Assembly (NCBI GenBank): GCA_017643385.1
Contig: JAEPNN010000005.1
Coordinates: 62,001-126,000, forward strand
Length of the DNA stretch: 64,000 nt
From: Dinoroseobacter sp.
GTDB taxonomy: Bacteria; Pseudomonadota; Alphaproteobacteria; Rhodobacterales; Rhodobacteraceae
Reading direction: 5' to 3'
The notes under the pieces were generated by a model, which saw nothing but the letters and a program-made list of their open reading frames with translations, did no database searches and had not been told where the DNA came from. The position numbers and the translations under genes are program-made. Shown in pieces: positions 26,871 to 35,342 of the stretch (position 1 is the stretch's first letter; the number at the start of each line of letters is the position of its first letter).

Positions 26871-27074
26871 TCAGTCCAGTTTGCGGGCTTCGTCTTCGAT
26901 CATAACCGGAATACCATTCCGGATCGGATAAGCGAGATGTGCGGCACGGCTGATCAATTCCTGAGTTTCAGCATTATACTTTAATGGCGCGTGGGTCAGT
27001 GGGCACACCAAAGCTTCCAACATCTGCGGCGCATACACGGTTTGGGTGACATCTCCGGCGTCATCCTCGGTCAT
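26871..27074 (-). CDS. Trm112 family protein
   Basis: A 67-residue protein of the UPF0434/Trm112 family. The core [15 protein letters not shown], then [27 protein letters not shown], is diagnostic. Eukaryotic Trm112 activates several methyltransferases; the bacterial role is not defined. Only one of the classic zinc cysteines is present, which I recall as usual in alphaproteobacteria. It overlaps the upstream LON-domain gene by four bases. Confidence 0.85.
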   Translation of the reverse strand: MTEDDAGDVTQTVYAPQMLEALVCPLTHAPLKYNAETQELISRAAHLAYPIRNGIPVMIEDEARKLD

Positions 27075-27718
27075 TGCACGATCTCTTCGCTTGTTCCGCC
27101 ACTGCGCAACGCAAACTCGATCAGAGTGACCAGAGTCTCCCGCCGGGTCGATAATGACGGCGCCTCTAAAAGTGCCTGTTTATCTTCGGGCTCGAACGGA
27201 CAGAGCATAGAGAGGGAATTGATAAGCAATTCATCATCAGCCTGTTTGAGGCTGTCCCAATCTGTATTCAATTCATTGGCGGCGAAGAAGCGGTTCAACA
27301 AGTTCAGAAACTTCTCTCGCTTGAAATGGGCGTCATGTTCTGTCGGTCCTAAGTCCCGATCAAACCCATCCCAAGTCACATCCGCTTTCAGATAAGGTGT
27401 AAAACCGGACACCTCGCGTTGCACACGGAACCGCGAAATCCCCGACAGCGTGATCATATACCTGCCATCTTCTGTTTCCGAAAATGCCGTGACACGACCA
27501 GCGCATCCAATAGCGTGCAAACGTGTATCGTTTGTACCCGGTATGTCGCGCGGCTGAACCATGCCGATCAATCGGTGTGACGTTTTCAAGGTATCCTCGA
27601 ACATCGCCAAGTAACGCGGTTCAAAAAGGTGCAAAGGCAGGCGCGCGCGCGGCAAAAGCAACGCCCCAGGCAATGGAAACACCGGGATCGTGGGTGGGAG
27701 ATCAGCTGCAGAGAACAT
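27071..27718 (-). CDS. LON peptidase N-terminal (substrate-binding) domain protein
   Basis: A 215-residue protein made only of the LAN/LON substrate-binding domain: [25 protein letters not shown], then [29 protein letters not shown]. The ATPase and protease parts of Lon are absent. Function is unknown; such proteins often follow a thioredoxin gene in alphaproteobacteria, as here. ATG 27718 is preferred over GTG 27727 because TAGGTG precedes it at good spacing. Confidence 0.85.
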   Translation of the reverse strand: MFSAADLPPTIPVFPLPGALLLPRARLPLHLFEPRYLAMFEDTLKTSHRLIGMVQPRDIPGTNDTRLHAIGCAGRVTAFSETEDGRYMITLSGISRFRVQREVSGFTPYLKADVTWDGFDRDLGPTEHDAHFKREKFLNLLNRFFAANELNTDWDSLKQADDELLINSLSMLCPFEPEDKQALLEAPSLSTRRETLVTLIEFALRSGGTSEEIVQ

Positions 27719-27744
27719 AAAGCGCACCTAGCCCCAAATTCCCA

Positions 27745-28665
27745 TCAGGCAAACAGGATCGAGCTGAGTTTCCTACGACCCTTCAGGACCAAAGGGTCTT
27801 GCGGCTTCAACGCATCAAAAATGGTGAAGAGTTGTGCCTTGGCCGCTCCTTCATTCCATTCCATGTCACGGCGGATGCTCGTTAACAGTGTTTCGATTGC
27901 GGCTTCCACGTCGCCCTCGGCATGCAGTGCAGTTGCCAGATCAAGCGCTGACTGATGATCATCCGGGTTTGCTTCAACCGCTGCCTTCAATTCAGCGACA
28001 GGGCCCGCATCTGCGGCTTGCTTGGCAAGGGCCACCTGGGCACGAGCGGCTTCCAGTTCCGGCGTGTCAAAAATCTCATCGGGTGCCGTGCCAAGCAACC
28101 CATCGGCCTGCTCAACCTCGCCCATCGCCAGATGCGCGCGAGCGAGCCCCGAATATGCTGCGGCATTCTGCGGCTCCTCCCCCAGAATCGCAGCAAAGGT
28201 TTGCGCTGCATCTACTGCAGCCCCCTCAGCCAGCATCGCTTCAGCGGCCTCGACCGCTTCTTCCAATCCACCGTCGTCGGCAGCACCTCCACCCATTGTG
28301 CCAACTTTTTCGACAAAACTTTTAATCTCACCTGGGGAGATTGCACCTTGAAACCCATCGACCGGCTGGCCTTGCCAGAACGCATAGACTGTTGGGATGG
28401 ACTGAATACGCAACTGGCCTGCGATCATCTGGTTTTCGTCAACATTGACCTTAACCATTTTCACCGCGCCCTTGGCAGCCGTAACCTCGGCCTCGAGCGC
28501 AGGCCCCAGTGTTTTACACGGACCGCACCAGGGCGCCCAGAAATCAACGATTACCGGCACGGTTTGGCTGGTTTCGATCACGTCAGCCATAAAGTCGGCT
28601 TCAGTGGTGTCCTTGATCAAGTCGTTCGGGGTCGCGTCAGCGGATGCGGAACCAAATTCAAGCAT
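27745..28665 (-). CDS. CnoX/YbbN-like thioredoxin with TPR domain
   Basis: A 306-residue protein: thioredoxin domain at about 20-125 with active site WCGPC (Cys47, Cys50) and cis-proline in SIPTVYAF, then a TPR-like helical region. This matches CnoX (YbbN), a chaperone that protects proteins from oxidation and hands them to GroEL. Unlike E. coli YbbN (SxxC), it keeps both active cysteines and should be redox-active. AAGGA precedes the ATG. The LON-domain and Trm112 genes follow on the same strand. Confidence 0.87.
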   Translation of the reverse strand: MLEFGSASADATPNDLIKDTTEADFMADVIETSQTVPVIVDFWAPWCGPCKTLGPALEAEVTAAKGAVKMVKVNVDENQMIAGQLRIQSIPTVYAFWQGQPVDGFQGAISPGEIKSFVEKVGTMGGGAADDGGLEEAVEAAEAMLAEGAAVDAAQTFAAILGEEPQNAAAYSGLARAHLAMGEVEQADGLLGTAPDEIFDTPELEAARAQVALAKQAADAGPVAELKAAVEANPDDHQSALDLATALHAEGDVEAAIETLLTSIRRDMEWNEGAAKAQLFTIFDALKPQDPLVLKGRRKLSSILFA

Positions 28666-28730
28666 GGGCTTGTCCTTCGAAAAGAGGGTTGCCCGCTATA
28701 TGGCTCTGCAAAGCCTGCTTGTGAAGGGGG

Positions 28731-29519
28731 CTATAGGTCGAAGGTTGCAAAGACCGGTGCGTGATCCGAAGGCCTCTCCCACCCACGCGCCGTGCGTACA
28801 ACCCGGCTGGAATGCGAAGCGTTGGCAATGTCCGGTGTCGCCCAAACGTGATCCAACCGACGTCCCTTGTCCGCAGCATCCCAGTCGCGCGCCCTGTAAG
28901 ACCACCAGGAATAGAGCAAGCCATCAGGAATATCCTTGCGGGTGACATCAACCCATCCGCCTGCCTCCTGAGTTTCGCCAAATGCTTCCACTTCGATCGG
29001 TGTATGGCTGACAACTTTCAGAAGTTGCTTGTGCGACCAGACATCGTCTTCGCGTGGGGCAATATTCAGATCTCCGACGAGAACAGATTTTTGGGGCGCT
29101 TCAGATCGAAACCAATCCCGCATTTCCGCCAGGAAATCCAATTTATGTCCAAACTTCTCGTTCACATCACGGTCGGGCACGTCTCCCCCGGCCGGCACAT
29201 AGTAATTGTGAATTGTCAGCCCATTCTCAAGCCGACCGGCCACATGCCGGGCATCGCCTTTTTCACAAAAATCCCGGCTTCCAGCATCCGCCATCGGTAG
29301 TTTTGAGAAGATCGCTACGCCATTGTAGCCCTTCTGGCCACGCGCAACGACATGGCGGTACCCAAGCTTCTTGAACTGCGCCAATGGGATCTTTTCAACC
29401 GGGCTCTTACATTCCTGAAGGCACAACACGTCGGGACGCTCTTCTTTCATCAACCGCGCGACCAAGTCTTCACGCAAACGGACAGAATTGATGTTCCAGG
29501 TGGCAATAGTGATGGACAT
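28731..29519 (-). CDS. xthA: Exodeoxyribonuclease III
   Basis: An AP endonuclease and 3' exonuclease for base excision repair. The 262-residue protein begins MSITIATWNINSVR and shows CLQECKSP with the metal-binding Glu, the VGDLNIAP motif, and the C-terminal RLDHVWAT and SDHAPVFATFDL. The start at 29519 is the family start; extra residues upstream are not native. Confidence 0.94.
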   Translation of the reverse strand: MSITIATWNINSVRLREDLVARLMKEERPDVLCLQECKSPVEKIPLAQFKKLGYRHVVARGQKGYNGVAIFSKLPMADAGSRDFCEKGDARHVAGRLENGLTIHNYYVPAGGDVPDRDVNEKFGHKLDFLAEMRDWFRSEAPQKSVLVGDLNIAPREDDVWSHKQLLKVVSHTPIEVEAFGETQEAGGWVDVTRKDIPDGLLYSWWSYRARDWDAADKGRRLDHVWATPDIANASHSSRVVRTARGWERPSDHAPVFATFDL

Positions 29520-29726
29520 AGACGGGCTCCGGTTATTCGATCCGCACACTAGGGGCGGCATCTGTGTGGTGCCAGTGCAAACTGAGTTGCCCAAAAACTG
29601 GGGGCGCACCGTATACGCCAAGTTACGTCAGTTTTTGTCAAAAGGCCTCCATAACTCTGGGTCGTCAAATACGCATCTGTAACGCGCACTCTTGCTATCG
29701 AGGATATGCTGGTTCCACCTAGTCTT

Positions 29727-30344
29727 ATGACCGACGCGCACGAATCGCATCCTGTCATGGACATTCTCGACAAGCTCGAAACGCTTGGCCGGGCGGATCA
29801 CGATGTGAAACTGGAACACGTGGTTCAGGCCTTTGGACGCACTGCCTTTGTTCCAATGCTGATGGTCCACGCCCTGATCGTATTGTCTCCATTGAGCGGG
29901 ATTCCGTTCCTGCCCACATTGTTCGGCTTACTGATCGCTTTGACAGCTTTGCAGATGGTTCTGGGCAAGCGGCGATTATGGCTTCCGGGCTTTCTTTTGT
30001 GCAGAGAGGTCTCAAGCGGGCGCTTACTGCGCGCCTTGTCCTGGCTGCGGCGCCCGGCAGATTGGCTCGATCAGCGTGCAAAACGTCGTTTTACCGTCCT
30101 GACAGGTCAGCCCCTGGTGATGATCCCGCAACTGACCTGCGTCGCATGCGGCGCCGCCATGCCTTTTCTGGAAATCGTACCCTTTTCGTCATCCCTTCTG
30201 GCAGCAGCCGTGATCTGCTTTTCAGTGAGCTTTCTTGTGAGGGACGGTTTGTTCGTCATTTTAGGTGGTGTCTTCGTGGGACTTGCACTGTTGGTTCTTG
30301 GACTGGTTTATGACGGTGCCTTGATGGCTTTAACCGCAACCTGA
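29727..30344 (+). CDS. ExoD-family membrane protein
   Basis: A 205-residue protein with about four membrane helices. It matches the exopolysaccharide synthesis ExoD family (HVVQAFGRTAFVPMLMVHALIVLSPLSGIPFLP, then LGKRRLWLPGFL). ExoD was linked to exopolysaccharide and alkali tolerance in Rhizobium; its biochemical role is unknown. ATG 29727 is chosen; an in-frame ATG at 29706 with GAGG two bases away is less likely. Confidence 0.82.
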   Translation: MTDAHESHPVMDILDKLETLGRADHDVKLEHVVQAFGRTAFVPMLMVHALIVLSPLSGIPFLPTLFGLLIALTALQMVLGKRRLWLPGFLLCREVSSGRLLRALSWLRRPADWLDQRAKRRFTVLTGQPLVMIPQLTCVACGAAMPFLEIVPFSSSLLAAAVICFSVSFLVRDGLFVILGGVFVGLALLVLGLVYDGALMALTAT

Positions 30345-30345
30345 T

Positions 30346-30373
30346 CAAAAAGAAGACCCGGCAAAAGCCGGGC
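30346..30373 (-). terminator. Terminator after CenR-like gene
   Basis: The stem CCCGGC/GCCGGG (30357-30362 with 30367-30372) has a four-base loop. Read on the minus strand it is followed by TCTTCTTTTTG, so it terminates the response-regulator gene and not exoD. Confidence 0.8.
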
Positions 30374-30425
30374 CAGTCCAACAGGGAGGTTTCGCGCCAT
30401 TACCCCGACGCGCGAGGGAAAGAAT

Positions 30426-31115
30426 TCAGGCAACCAACCGATAGCCGCCCGTCTCTGTGACCAAGATACGCGCATTTGAGGGATCCGGCTCAATTTTTTG
30501 GCGCAATCGATAAATATGTGTCTCAAGTGTGTGAGTTGTGACACCCGCGTTGTAACCCCAGACCTCATGCAACAGCACATCACGAGCGACGATTCCGTCT
30601 GTCGCGCGGTACAAATACTTGAGAATGTTCGTTTCTTTCTCAGTTAGGCGAATTTTCTTCTCGTCATCGGTCAAGAGAAGCTTCATTGCCGGTTTGAAGG
30701 TGTATGGGCCTAACTGGAACACCGCATCCTCAGATTGTTCGTGCTGGCGCAGCTGTGCTCGGATACGTGCCAACAGAACGGGGAACTTGAACGGCTTGGT
30801 GACATAGTCGTTTGCACCTGCATCCAGGCCGAGAATGGTGTCTGCATCCGTATCATGCCCCGTCAACATAAGGATCGGGCATTTTACACCCTGCTTTCGC
30901 AATATACGGCACAGTTCACGACCATCGGTATCGGGCAGGCCAACATCCAGAATAACGAGATCATAGAGCCCTTCTTTGGCCTTCACCATCGCGTCGGCCC
31001 CGGAGCCGGCTTCGAAAACATCGAAGTCTTCGGTCATCACGAGTTGTTCGCTCAGCGCCTCGCGCAGGTCGTCATCGTCATCCACCAAAAGGATCTTACG
31101 CAGTGTTGCAGCCAT
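30426..31115 (-). CDS. OmpR-family response regulator, CenR/OtpR-like
   Basis: A 229-residue two-component regulator. The receiver domain has the acidic cluster DDDDD (12-16), phosphoacceptor Asp57 in VILDVGLPDTDG, and Lys in YVTKPFKFP. The winged helix (about 130-228) ends TETGGYRLVA. Its DAGANDYVTKPF and RAQLRQHEQSEDAVFQLGPYTFKP segments match what I recall of Caulobacter CenR and Brucella OtpR, essential regulators of the cell envelope. No sensor kinase gene is nearby, which fits CenR. A strong terminator follows. Confidence 0.85.
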   Translation of the reverse strand: MAATLRKILLVDDDDDLREALSEQLVMTEDFDVFEAGSGADAMVKAKEGLYDLVILDVGLPDTDGRELCRILRKQGVKCPILMLTGHDTDADTILGLDAGANDYVTKPFKFPVLLARIRAQLRQHEQSEDAVFQLGPYTFKPAMKLLLTDDEKKIRLTEKETNILKYLYRATDGIVARDVLLHEVWGYNAGVTTHTLETHIYRLRQKIEPDPSNARILVTETGGYRLVA

Positions 31116-31285
31116 TTTTCGGTCCTCTCTTGGGCCTCGGTTGAAACAGACATGCGTCGGTGCCCCCTAAGAAACAAGGGAACGGAAAAAAAACTCACAG
31201 CCTCGTGTCAGTGTCGCCGGAATTATTTCAGTTTCGGGCATTTGCACCCTATGTAAGGCAAGAGCACTGAAATGAAGCGACCCAG

Positions 31286-32356
31286 ATGAGCGTTCTCAGC
31301 CCAGATCCCAGCGAATACCTTGCCCGCGCACGCGGCGATTTGCGCATGGGCGTGCCGGTCGCGCTGTCAAACGCCGGTCATGTGGTTTTGGTTATGGCCG
31401 CCGAAACCCTGACAAAGCGCCGGTTCGCGGCCTTGGGACAGGATGCACATCTTGCGATCACCGTGCGCCGCGCCGAGACCTTGAAGGCGCGCGCCTATGA
31501 TGGGGACCTCGCCCGTATCCATTTGCCGGCAGATGCCGATGCCAGTTGGGTACAATATGTTGCTGATCCGGCCACAGACCTGTCCAAGCCCATGAAGGGG
31601 CCTTTCAGATCACTGCGAGACGGTGATCCAAGCCTCGCGCGCGCCGCACTTCAGCTGGCAAAGGATGCAAGATTGCTTCCCGCTGTGCTGATCCATCCGG
31701 TTAAGACCCTGCCAGAGGGTATAACCGTACTCGCCTTGGATGAAATTACAGATCTGCTAGGGCATGGCTCTCCGCTCTCTTCGCTTGTTTCAGCCCGCGT
31801 TCCCCTTTCTGTATCGGAAGCTGGGCGCCTGCATGTGTTTCGACCAGAAGATGGCGGTGAGGAACATTATGCGGTTGAGATCGGCATTCCGGATCGAAAC
31901 GCGCCCGTTCTAGCGCGGTTGCATTCTGCGTGTTTCACAGGCGATTTGCTGGGCTCCCTGAAATGCGACTGCGGCCCTCAATTGCGGGGTGCTCTGTCTC
32001 AGATGGGCTCAGAGGGGGCTGGCATTCTGCTTTACCTGAACCAGGAAGGGCGCGGGATCGGGCTGGCGAACAAGATGCGCGCCTATGCCCTGCAAGATCA
32101 GGGTTTTGACACGGTTGAAGCCAATCACCGGCTTGGATTTGAGGACGACGAACGTGATTTCCGCATTGGGTCCGACTTGCTGAAGCGCCTTGGGTTTTCT
32201 GCAGTGCGCCTCATGACCAATAATCCTGCAAAGCTGGATATGATGTCCGCTCAAGGTCTGGAGGTGGTCGAGCGCGTTTCCTTGAAGTTGGGCAAGACAC
32301 CGCAAAACAGTGCCTATCTGGCAACGAAGGCCGCGAAGTCCGGGCATCTGCTGTGA
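31286..32356 (+). CDS. ribA: GTP cyclohydrolase II
   Basis: Opens the GTP ring in the first step of riboflavin synthesis. The 356-residue protein has the catalytic C-terminal domain from about 190: zinc cysteines in CFTGDLLGSLKCDCG, then LNQEGRGIGLANK and MTNNPAKLDMM. The N-terminal 180 residues are the extra domain seen in alphaproteobacterial RibA, without clear catalytic residues. It overlaps the L,D-transpeptidase gene by four bases. No FMN riboswitch is visible upstream. Confidence 0.92.
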   Translation: MSVLSPDPSEYLARARGDLRMGVPVALSNAGHVVLVMAAETLTKRRFAALGQDAHLAITVRRAETLKARAYDGDLARIHLPADADASWVQYVADPATDLSKPMKGPFRSLRDGDPSLARAALQLAKDARLLPAVLIHPVKTLPEGITVLALDEITDLLGHGSPLSSLVSARVPLSVSEAGRLHVFRPEDGGEEHYAVEIGIPDRNAPVLARLHSACFTGDLLGSLKCDCGPQLRGALSQMGSEGAGILLYLNQEGRGIGLANKMRAYALQDQGFDTVEANHRLGFEDDERDFRIGSDLLKRLGFSAVRLMTNNPAKLDMMSAQGLEVVERVSLKLGKTPQNSAYLATKAAKSGHLL

Positions 32357-32844
32357 CACCCTACGATCTGGTTCTGACCCGCACCGGTCTGCGCTTCATG
32401 GGTCGGGTTTTCCCGTGCTCCATCGGGCGAGGTGGACTGACCGAGGCCAAACACGAAGGGGATGGCGCGACACCAAAGGGTACGCATGGGCTGGTTGGGA
32501 TGCTTTACCGACCTGACCGGATGCCGAAACCTGCGGATTGGGCCGTGCCGATTGGGCCACCCGATCTGTGGTCGGATGACCCGAAGGACGAGGATTACAA
32601 CCTTATGGTCCGTGCGCCCCACGCGTTTTCGCACGAGAAGCTCCGTCGGGCGGATCCGCTCTATGATTTGGTAATACTCACGAATTGGAACTGGCCCTTT
32701 GCCGAAAAAGGCGCCGGCTCTGCGATCTTTATCCACCAATGGCGGCGTGCCGGCTATCCAACCGAAGGCTGCATCGGGTTACCCCGCGCGTCCCTCCATT
32801 GGATCGCGCCGCGTATCCGACATCAGACGCGGCTGATCATTTAA
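32353..32844 (+). CDS. L,D-transpeptidase (YkuD) family protein
   Basis: A 163-residue protein with the catalytic pattern of the family: FIHQWRRAGYPTEGCIGLP, holding the His and the nucleophilic Cys. Such enzymes make or trim cell wall crosslinks. I see no signal peptide, and the start is GTG at 32353 in a GTGA overlap with ribA, so it may act in the cytoplasm, or export may use another route. It ends in a TTAA stop overlap with the convergent yggS gene. Confidence 0.78.
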   Translation: MTPYDLVLTRTGLRFMGRVFPCSIGRGGLTEAKHEGDGATPKGTHGLVGMLYRPDRMPKPADWAVPIGPPDLWSDDPKDEDYNLMVRAPHAFSHEKLRRADPLYDLVILTNWNWPFAEKGAGSAIFIHQWRRAGYPTEGCIGLPRASLHWIAPRIRHQTRLII

Positions 32845-33494
32845 GTCGAGACCCGCTGACCGAAAATCGCCGAACCCACACGCACATGGGTCGCGCCAAG
32901 GGCAATCGCGCTTTCAAAATCCCCGCTCATTCCCATCGATAGGCCCTGCAAATCATTCCGTGCGGCAAGCTTTGCCAGCAGCGCGAAATGCAGGGACGGT
33001 TCTTCGTCTACCGGGGGGATGCTCATCAGACCGAGGACAGGAAGTTGAAGCGCCCGGCATTCCGCAACAAACGCGTCGGTATCCTGCGGAAGGATGCCCG
33101 CTTTTTGTGGCTCCGCCCCAGTATTCACTTGAATGAACAGGTCCGGACATGATCCACGCTCCTGCGCGAGATCGGCCAGTTTGCGCGCAAGCTTCGGGCG
33201 ATCGAGAGAATGGATTGTATCGAACAGCTCGACAGCCTGCTTTGCCTTGTTTGTCTGCAAGGGCCCTAGCAGATGCAATCCCACATCTGAAAATGTCTCA
33301 CGGAACCCGGGCCATTTGCCTGCAGCTTCCTGAACCCGGTTCTCACCATAAATCCGGTGACCCTGCTGCAAGACCGCTTCAACCCGTTCGTTTGGCTGAA
33401 CCTTGGAAACCGCAATCAACTTGACGCAACCCGTTGGTCGACTGGCCTTCTCTTCGGCTGCGGAAATACGGGCGGAAATCTCGGATAAACTCAT
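32841..33494 (-). CDS. YggS/PLPBP-family PLP homeostasis protein
   Basis: A 217-residue single-domain PLP-binding protein with the lysine in LIAVSKVQP (Lys31) and the motifs YGENRVQEA and LHLLGPLQTNKAKQ. It also has the C-terminal SMGMSGDFESAIALGATHVRVG. The family buffers pyridoxal phosphate and affects amino acid balance; it has no known catalytic reaction. ATG 33494 is the family start; 15 further in-frame residues upstream run into a terminator hairpin and are not native. Confidence 0.92.
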   Translation of the reverse strand: MSLSEISARISAAEEKASRPTGCVKLIAVSKVQPNERVEAVLQQGHRIYGENRVQEAAGKWPGFRETFSDVGLHLLGPLQTNKAKQAVELFDTIHSLDRPKLARKLADLAQERGSCPDLFIQVNTGAEPQKAGILPQDTDAFVAECRALQLPVLGLMSIPPVDEEPSLHFALLAKLAARNDLQGLSMGMSGDFESAIALGATHVRVGSAIFGQRVST

Positions 33495-33520
33495 GACCTC
33501 GATGTGCCACTTGCGGCAGG

Positions 33521-33549
33521 CAAAGAAAAGCCCCGCCAAACGGCAGGGC
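33521..33549 (-). terminator. Second terminator after porin gene
   Basis: Read on the minus strand, GCCCTGCC and GGCGGGGC (33542-33549 with 33530-33537) form an 8-bp stem with one G-U pair and a GTTT loop, followed by TTTTCTTTG. It lies between the porin and yggS genes. Confidence 0.82.
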
Positions 33550-33583
33550 CAAATGAAAAGAGCGAGCGCAAGGCCCGCTCTTT
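33550..33583 (-). terminator. First terminator after porin gene
   Basis: The arms AAAGAGCG (33557-33564) and CGCTCTTT (33576-33583) form a stem that can extend inward with mismatches. Read on the minus strand it is followed by CATTTGG, so the T tract is short. It lies 21 bases past the porin stop. Confidence 0.65.
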
Positions 33584-33603
33584 CCGGAATAATCCAATAT
33601 GGA

Positions 33604-34455
33604 TTAGAATGTCATGGTCACGCCGAGGTCCGCAACAGTTGCGCGGTCGGCTGCGCCTGCGCCATCGATGGAACCAACAGCACCCTTCAGCGATGCACCG
33701 CCACCGAGGTCATAGGCGAAGCCCACACCGTAGGAAGCTTCCTGGTTCGCGGCATCGTTGTCGGAGTATACGAAGGTCAGCGCAGTTGCGCCCATCGTGT
33801 AGCCAAGCTCAACACCGTAACCTGTGGTGGCTGGACCTTGGGTGTAGGTCGCTTTTGCGGCGATGTCGCCGAAGGTGCCGCCGAGGGTGATGTGAGAGCC
33901 GGTAGCACCGGCAGAGTTATCACGGGACGTACCAACTGCGACAGAGTAACCGCCTGAAGCGTACTCAACGCCGATGCCGTAGTCACCGGAATTCGCAGCC
34001 GTAGAGCTCACAGATGCAGTCACAGTGATGTCGCCAAAGGTGTTCTTGTAAAGAACGTCGAACGTACCTTGGTTTTTACCGTTTTCGCCCGCATCGTCTA
34101 CACCGATGTCGTCAAAGCCGAGATCTGCAACACCACCGATGTCGCCACCGTTGCTTACGTCGCCAACGGTCAGAGTGCCGAATGCACCAGAGATGTAAAC
34201 CTCCGAGTCGGATACGCCAGAGCCACCGCCGGTTGAGGACTGGTCAACGTCCAAAGATGCGCCGAAAGTCAGACCACCATCGGTAGTGCCGGAGCCTACG
34301 ATGTTGAAGTCGATTTCTTCGTGCATGGTCAAAGTGTCTGCAGCGGTAGAGTTGTACTTAACGCCCATAGAAGCGCCACCGGTCACTGCGACATCAGCGG
34401 CGGCGAAGCCGGCGGATGCCACCAGTGCGGTCGAAGCGATGAGAAGCTTTTTCAT
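33604..34455 (-). CDS. Outer membrane porin
   Basis: A 283-residue outer membrane protein. It has a signal peptide (MKKLLIASTALVASAGFAAA, cleavage after about residue 20) and a body of alternating short beta strands rich in Gly, Asp and Ser. It ends in a terminal strand with final Phe (DLGVTMTF), the usual barrel-assembly signal. This is the small Rhodobacter-type porin that forms general diffusion channels. GAGGGAA lies before ATG 34455; the frame runs open upstream without a real start. Two terminators follow, which fits very high expression. Confidence 0.92.
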   Translation of the reverse strand: MKKLLIASTALVASAGFAAADVAVTGGASMGVKYNSTAADTLTMHEEIDFNIVGSGTTDGGLTFGASLDVDQSSTGGGSGVSDSEVYISGAFGTLTVGDVSNGGDIGGVADLGFDDIGVDDAGENGKNQGTFDVLYKNTFGDITVTASVSSTAANSGDYGIGVEYASGGYSVAVGTSRDNSAGATGSHITLGGTFGDIAAKATYTQGPATTGYGVELGYTMGATALTFVYSDNDAANQEASYGVGFAYDLGGGASLKGAVGSIDGAGAADRATVADLGVTMTF

Positions 34456-34735
34456 CGTGTTTCCCTCGTGTGTGTCACGTGTGTTAAAAGATGCACCCCA
34501 GCACAGTGCATCCGGCTGGGTATGACCTTTCCTCCACCTTTCCCCCATCGAATGCAAGCATGCCCAAAACGCGCGCATGTCTCCGATGTTCGGATGGTGC
34601 AACAATGACACAGTCGATCTGGCTGGCACCCAAGCACACTATCTGCACGCATCCACCAGAGAATGGAAAAGCCTTGTCGCACGGGGTCCTCTCGGGTAGG
34701 ACACTGAAAAACGGGCATTTGCCAGGGGCAGAACT
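34456..34735. promoter_or_regulatory. Divergent promoter region of porin and DUF3576 genes
   Basis: This 280-base spacer must hold both promoters. I cannot place -10/-35 boxes with confidence. It contains no convincing ORF, repeat or RNA structure. Confidence 0.4.
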
Positions 34736-35254
34736 ATGCGCAACAGCATCCTTCGCACTTCAATTGCGCTACTAGCAGTAACTGCTTTGGGAGCCTGCGG
34801 CGGTGGCGGTAGTATATTTTCGCTTGGCGGCAGCAATTCAACTGCGGTTTCAGATGACCCAGTTCTGGCAGCAGCAGAGCGCAACGCGCGTCTCAATCAA
34901 GAAGAGCGCCGTGAAACTATTTGGGATCTTTTCGAGGGTGGTGACGATTCTAACACGACCGTCGAGGTTAACAAATATCTCTGGGTTGCAGCGCAGGATG
35001 TTCTGGACTTCCTTCCAATTGAAGCGGTTGATCCATTTACAGGTGTAATCGTCTACGGATACGGCACGCCTCCCGGCGGTGGCCGGGCCTACCGCGCGAC
35101 TGTGTATGTGCAAGATCCAGCCCTTGAGGCACGCTCTATCAGGATTGCATTGGCCTCGCGTTCCGGGCCCGCATCGCGCGCAACATCCCGTGCCATTGAA
35201 GACGCTATTCTAACGCGCGCGCGCCAATTGCGCATTCAGGACAGCAATCTCTAG
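34736..35254 (+). CDS. DUF3576 lipoprotein
   Basis: A 172-residue predicted lipoprotein with lipobox LGAC (Cys21) followed by a glycine-rich stretch. The body ([32 protein letters not shown], then [23 protein letters not shown]) matches DUF3576, a family placed just upstream of leuS-lptE in alphaproteobacteria. This suggests an envelope role, possibly in outer membrane assembly, but none is proven. A terminator separates it from leuS. Confidence 0.85.
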   Translation: MRNSILRTSIALLAVTALGACGGGGSIFSLGGSNSTAVSDDPVLAAAERNARLNQEERRETIWDLFEGGDDSNTTVEVNKYLWVAAQDVLDFLPIEAVDPFTGVIVYGYGTPPGGGRAYRATVYVQDPALEARSIRIALASRSGPASRATSRAIEDAILTRARQLRIQDSNL

Positions 35255-35283
35255 ACCTTCGCAACCGCGCACACTAAACCGAC

Positions 35284-35309
35284 CGCCGGGCCACCAGGTC
35301 CGGCGTTTT
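35284..35309 (+). terminator. Terminator between DUF3576 gene and leuS
   Basis: The stem CGCCGG/CCGGCG (35284-35289 with 35300-35305) is followed by four T. It lies 30 bases past the DUF3576 stop. Confidence 0.75.
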
Positions 35310-35342
35310 CGTTTGCACACACCACAAATCCAGAGGCTGCGC

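Noticed and set aside
31116-31285. FMN riboswitch ahead of ribA
   Set aside because: The 170-base spacer has none of the conserved FMN-element bases I know, and no terminator-like stem.
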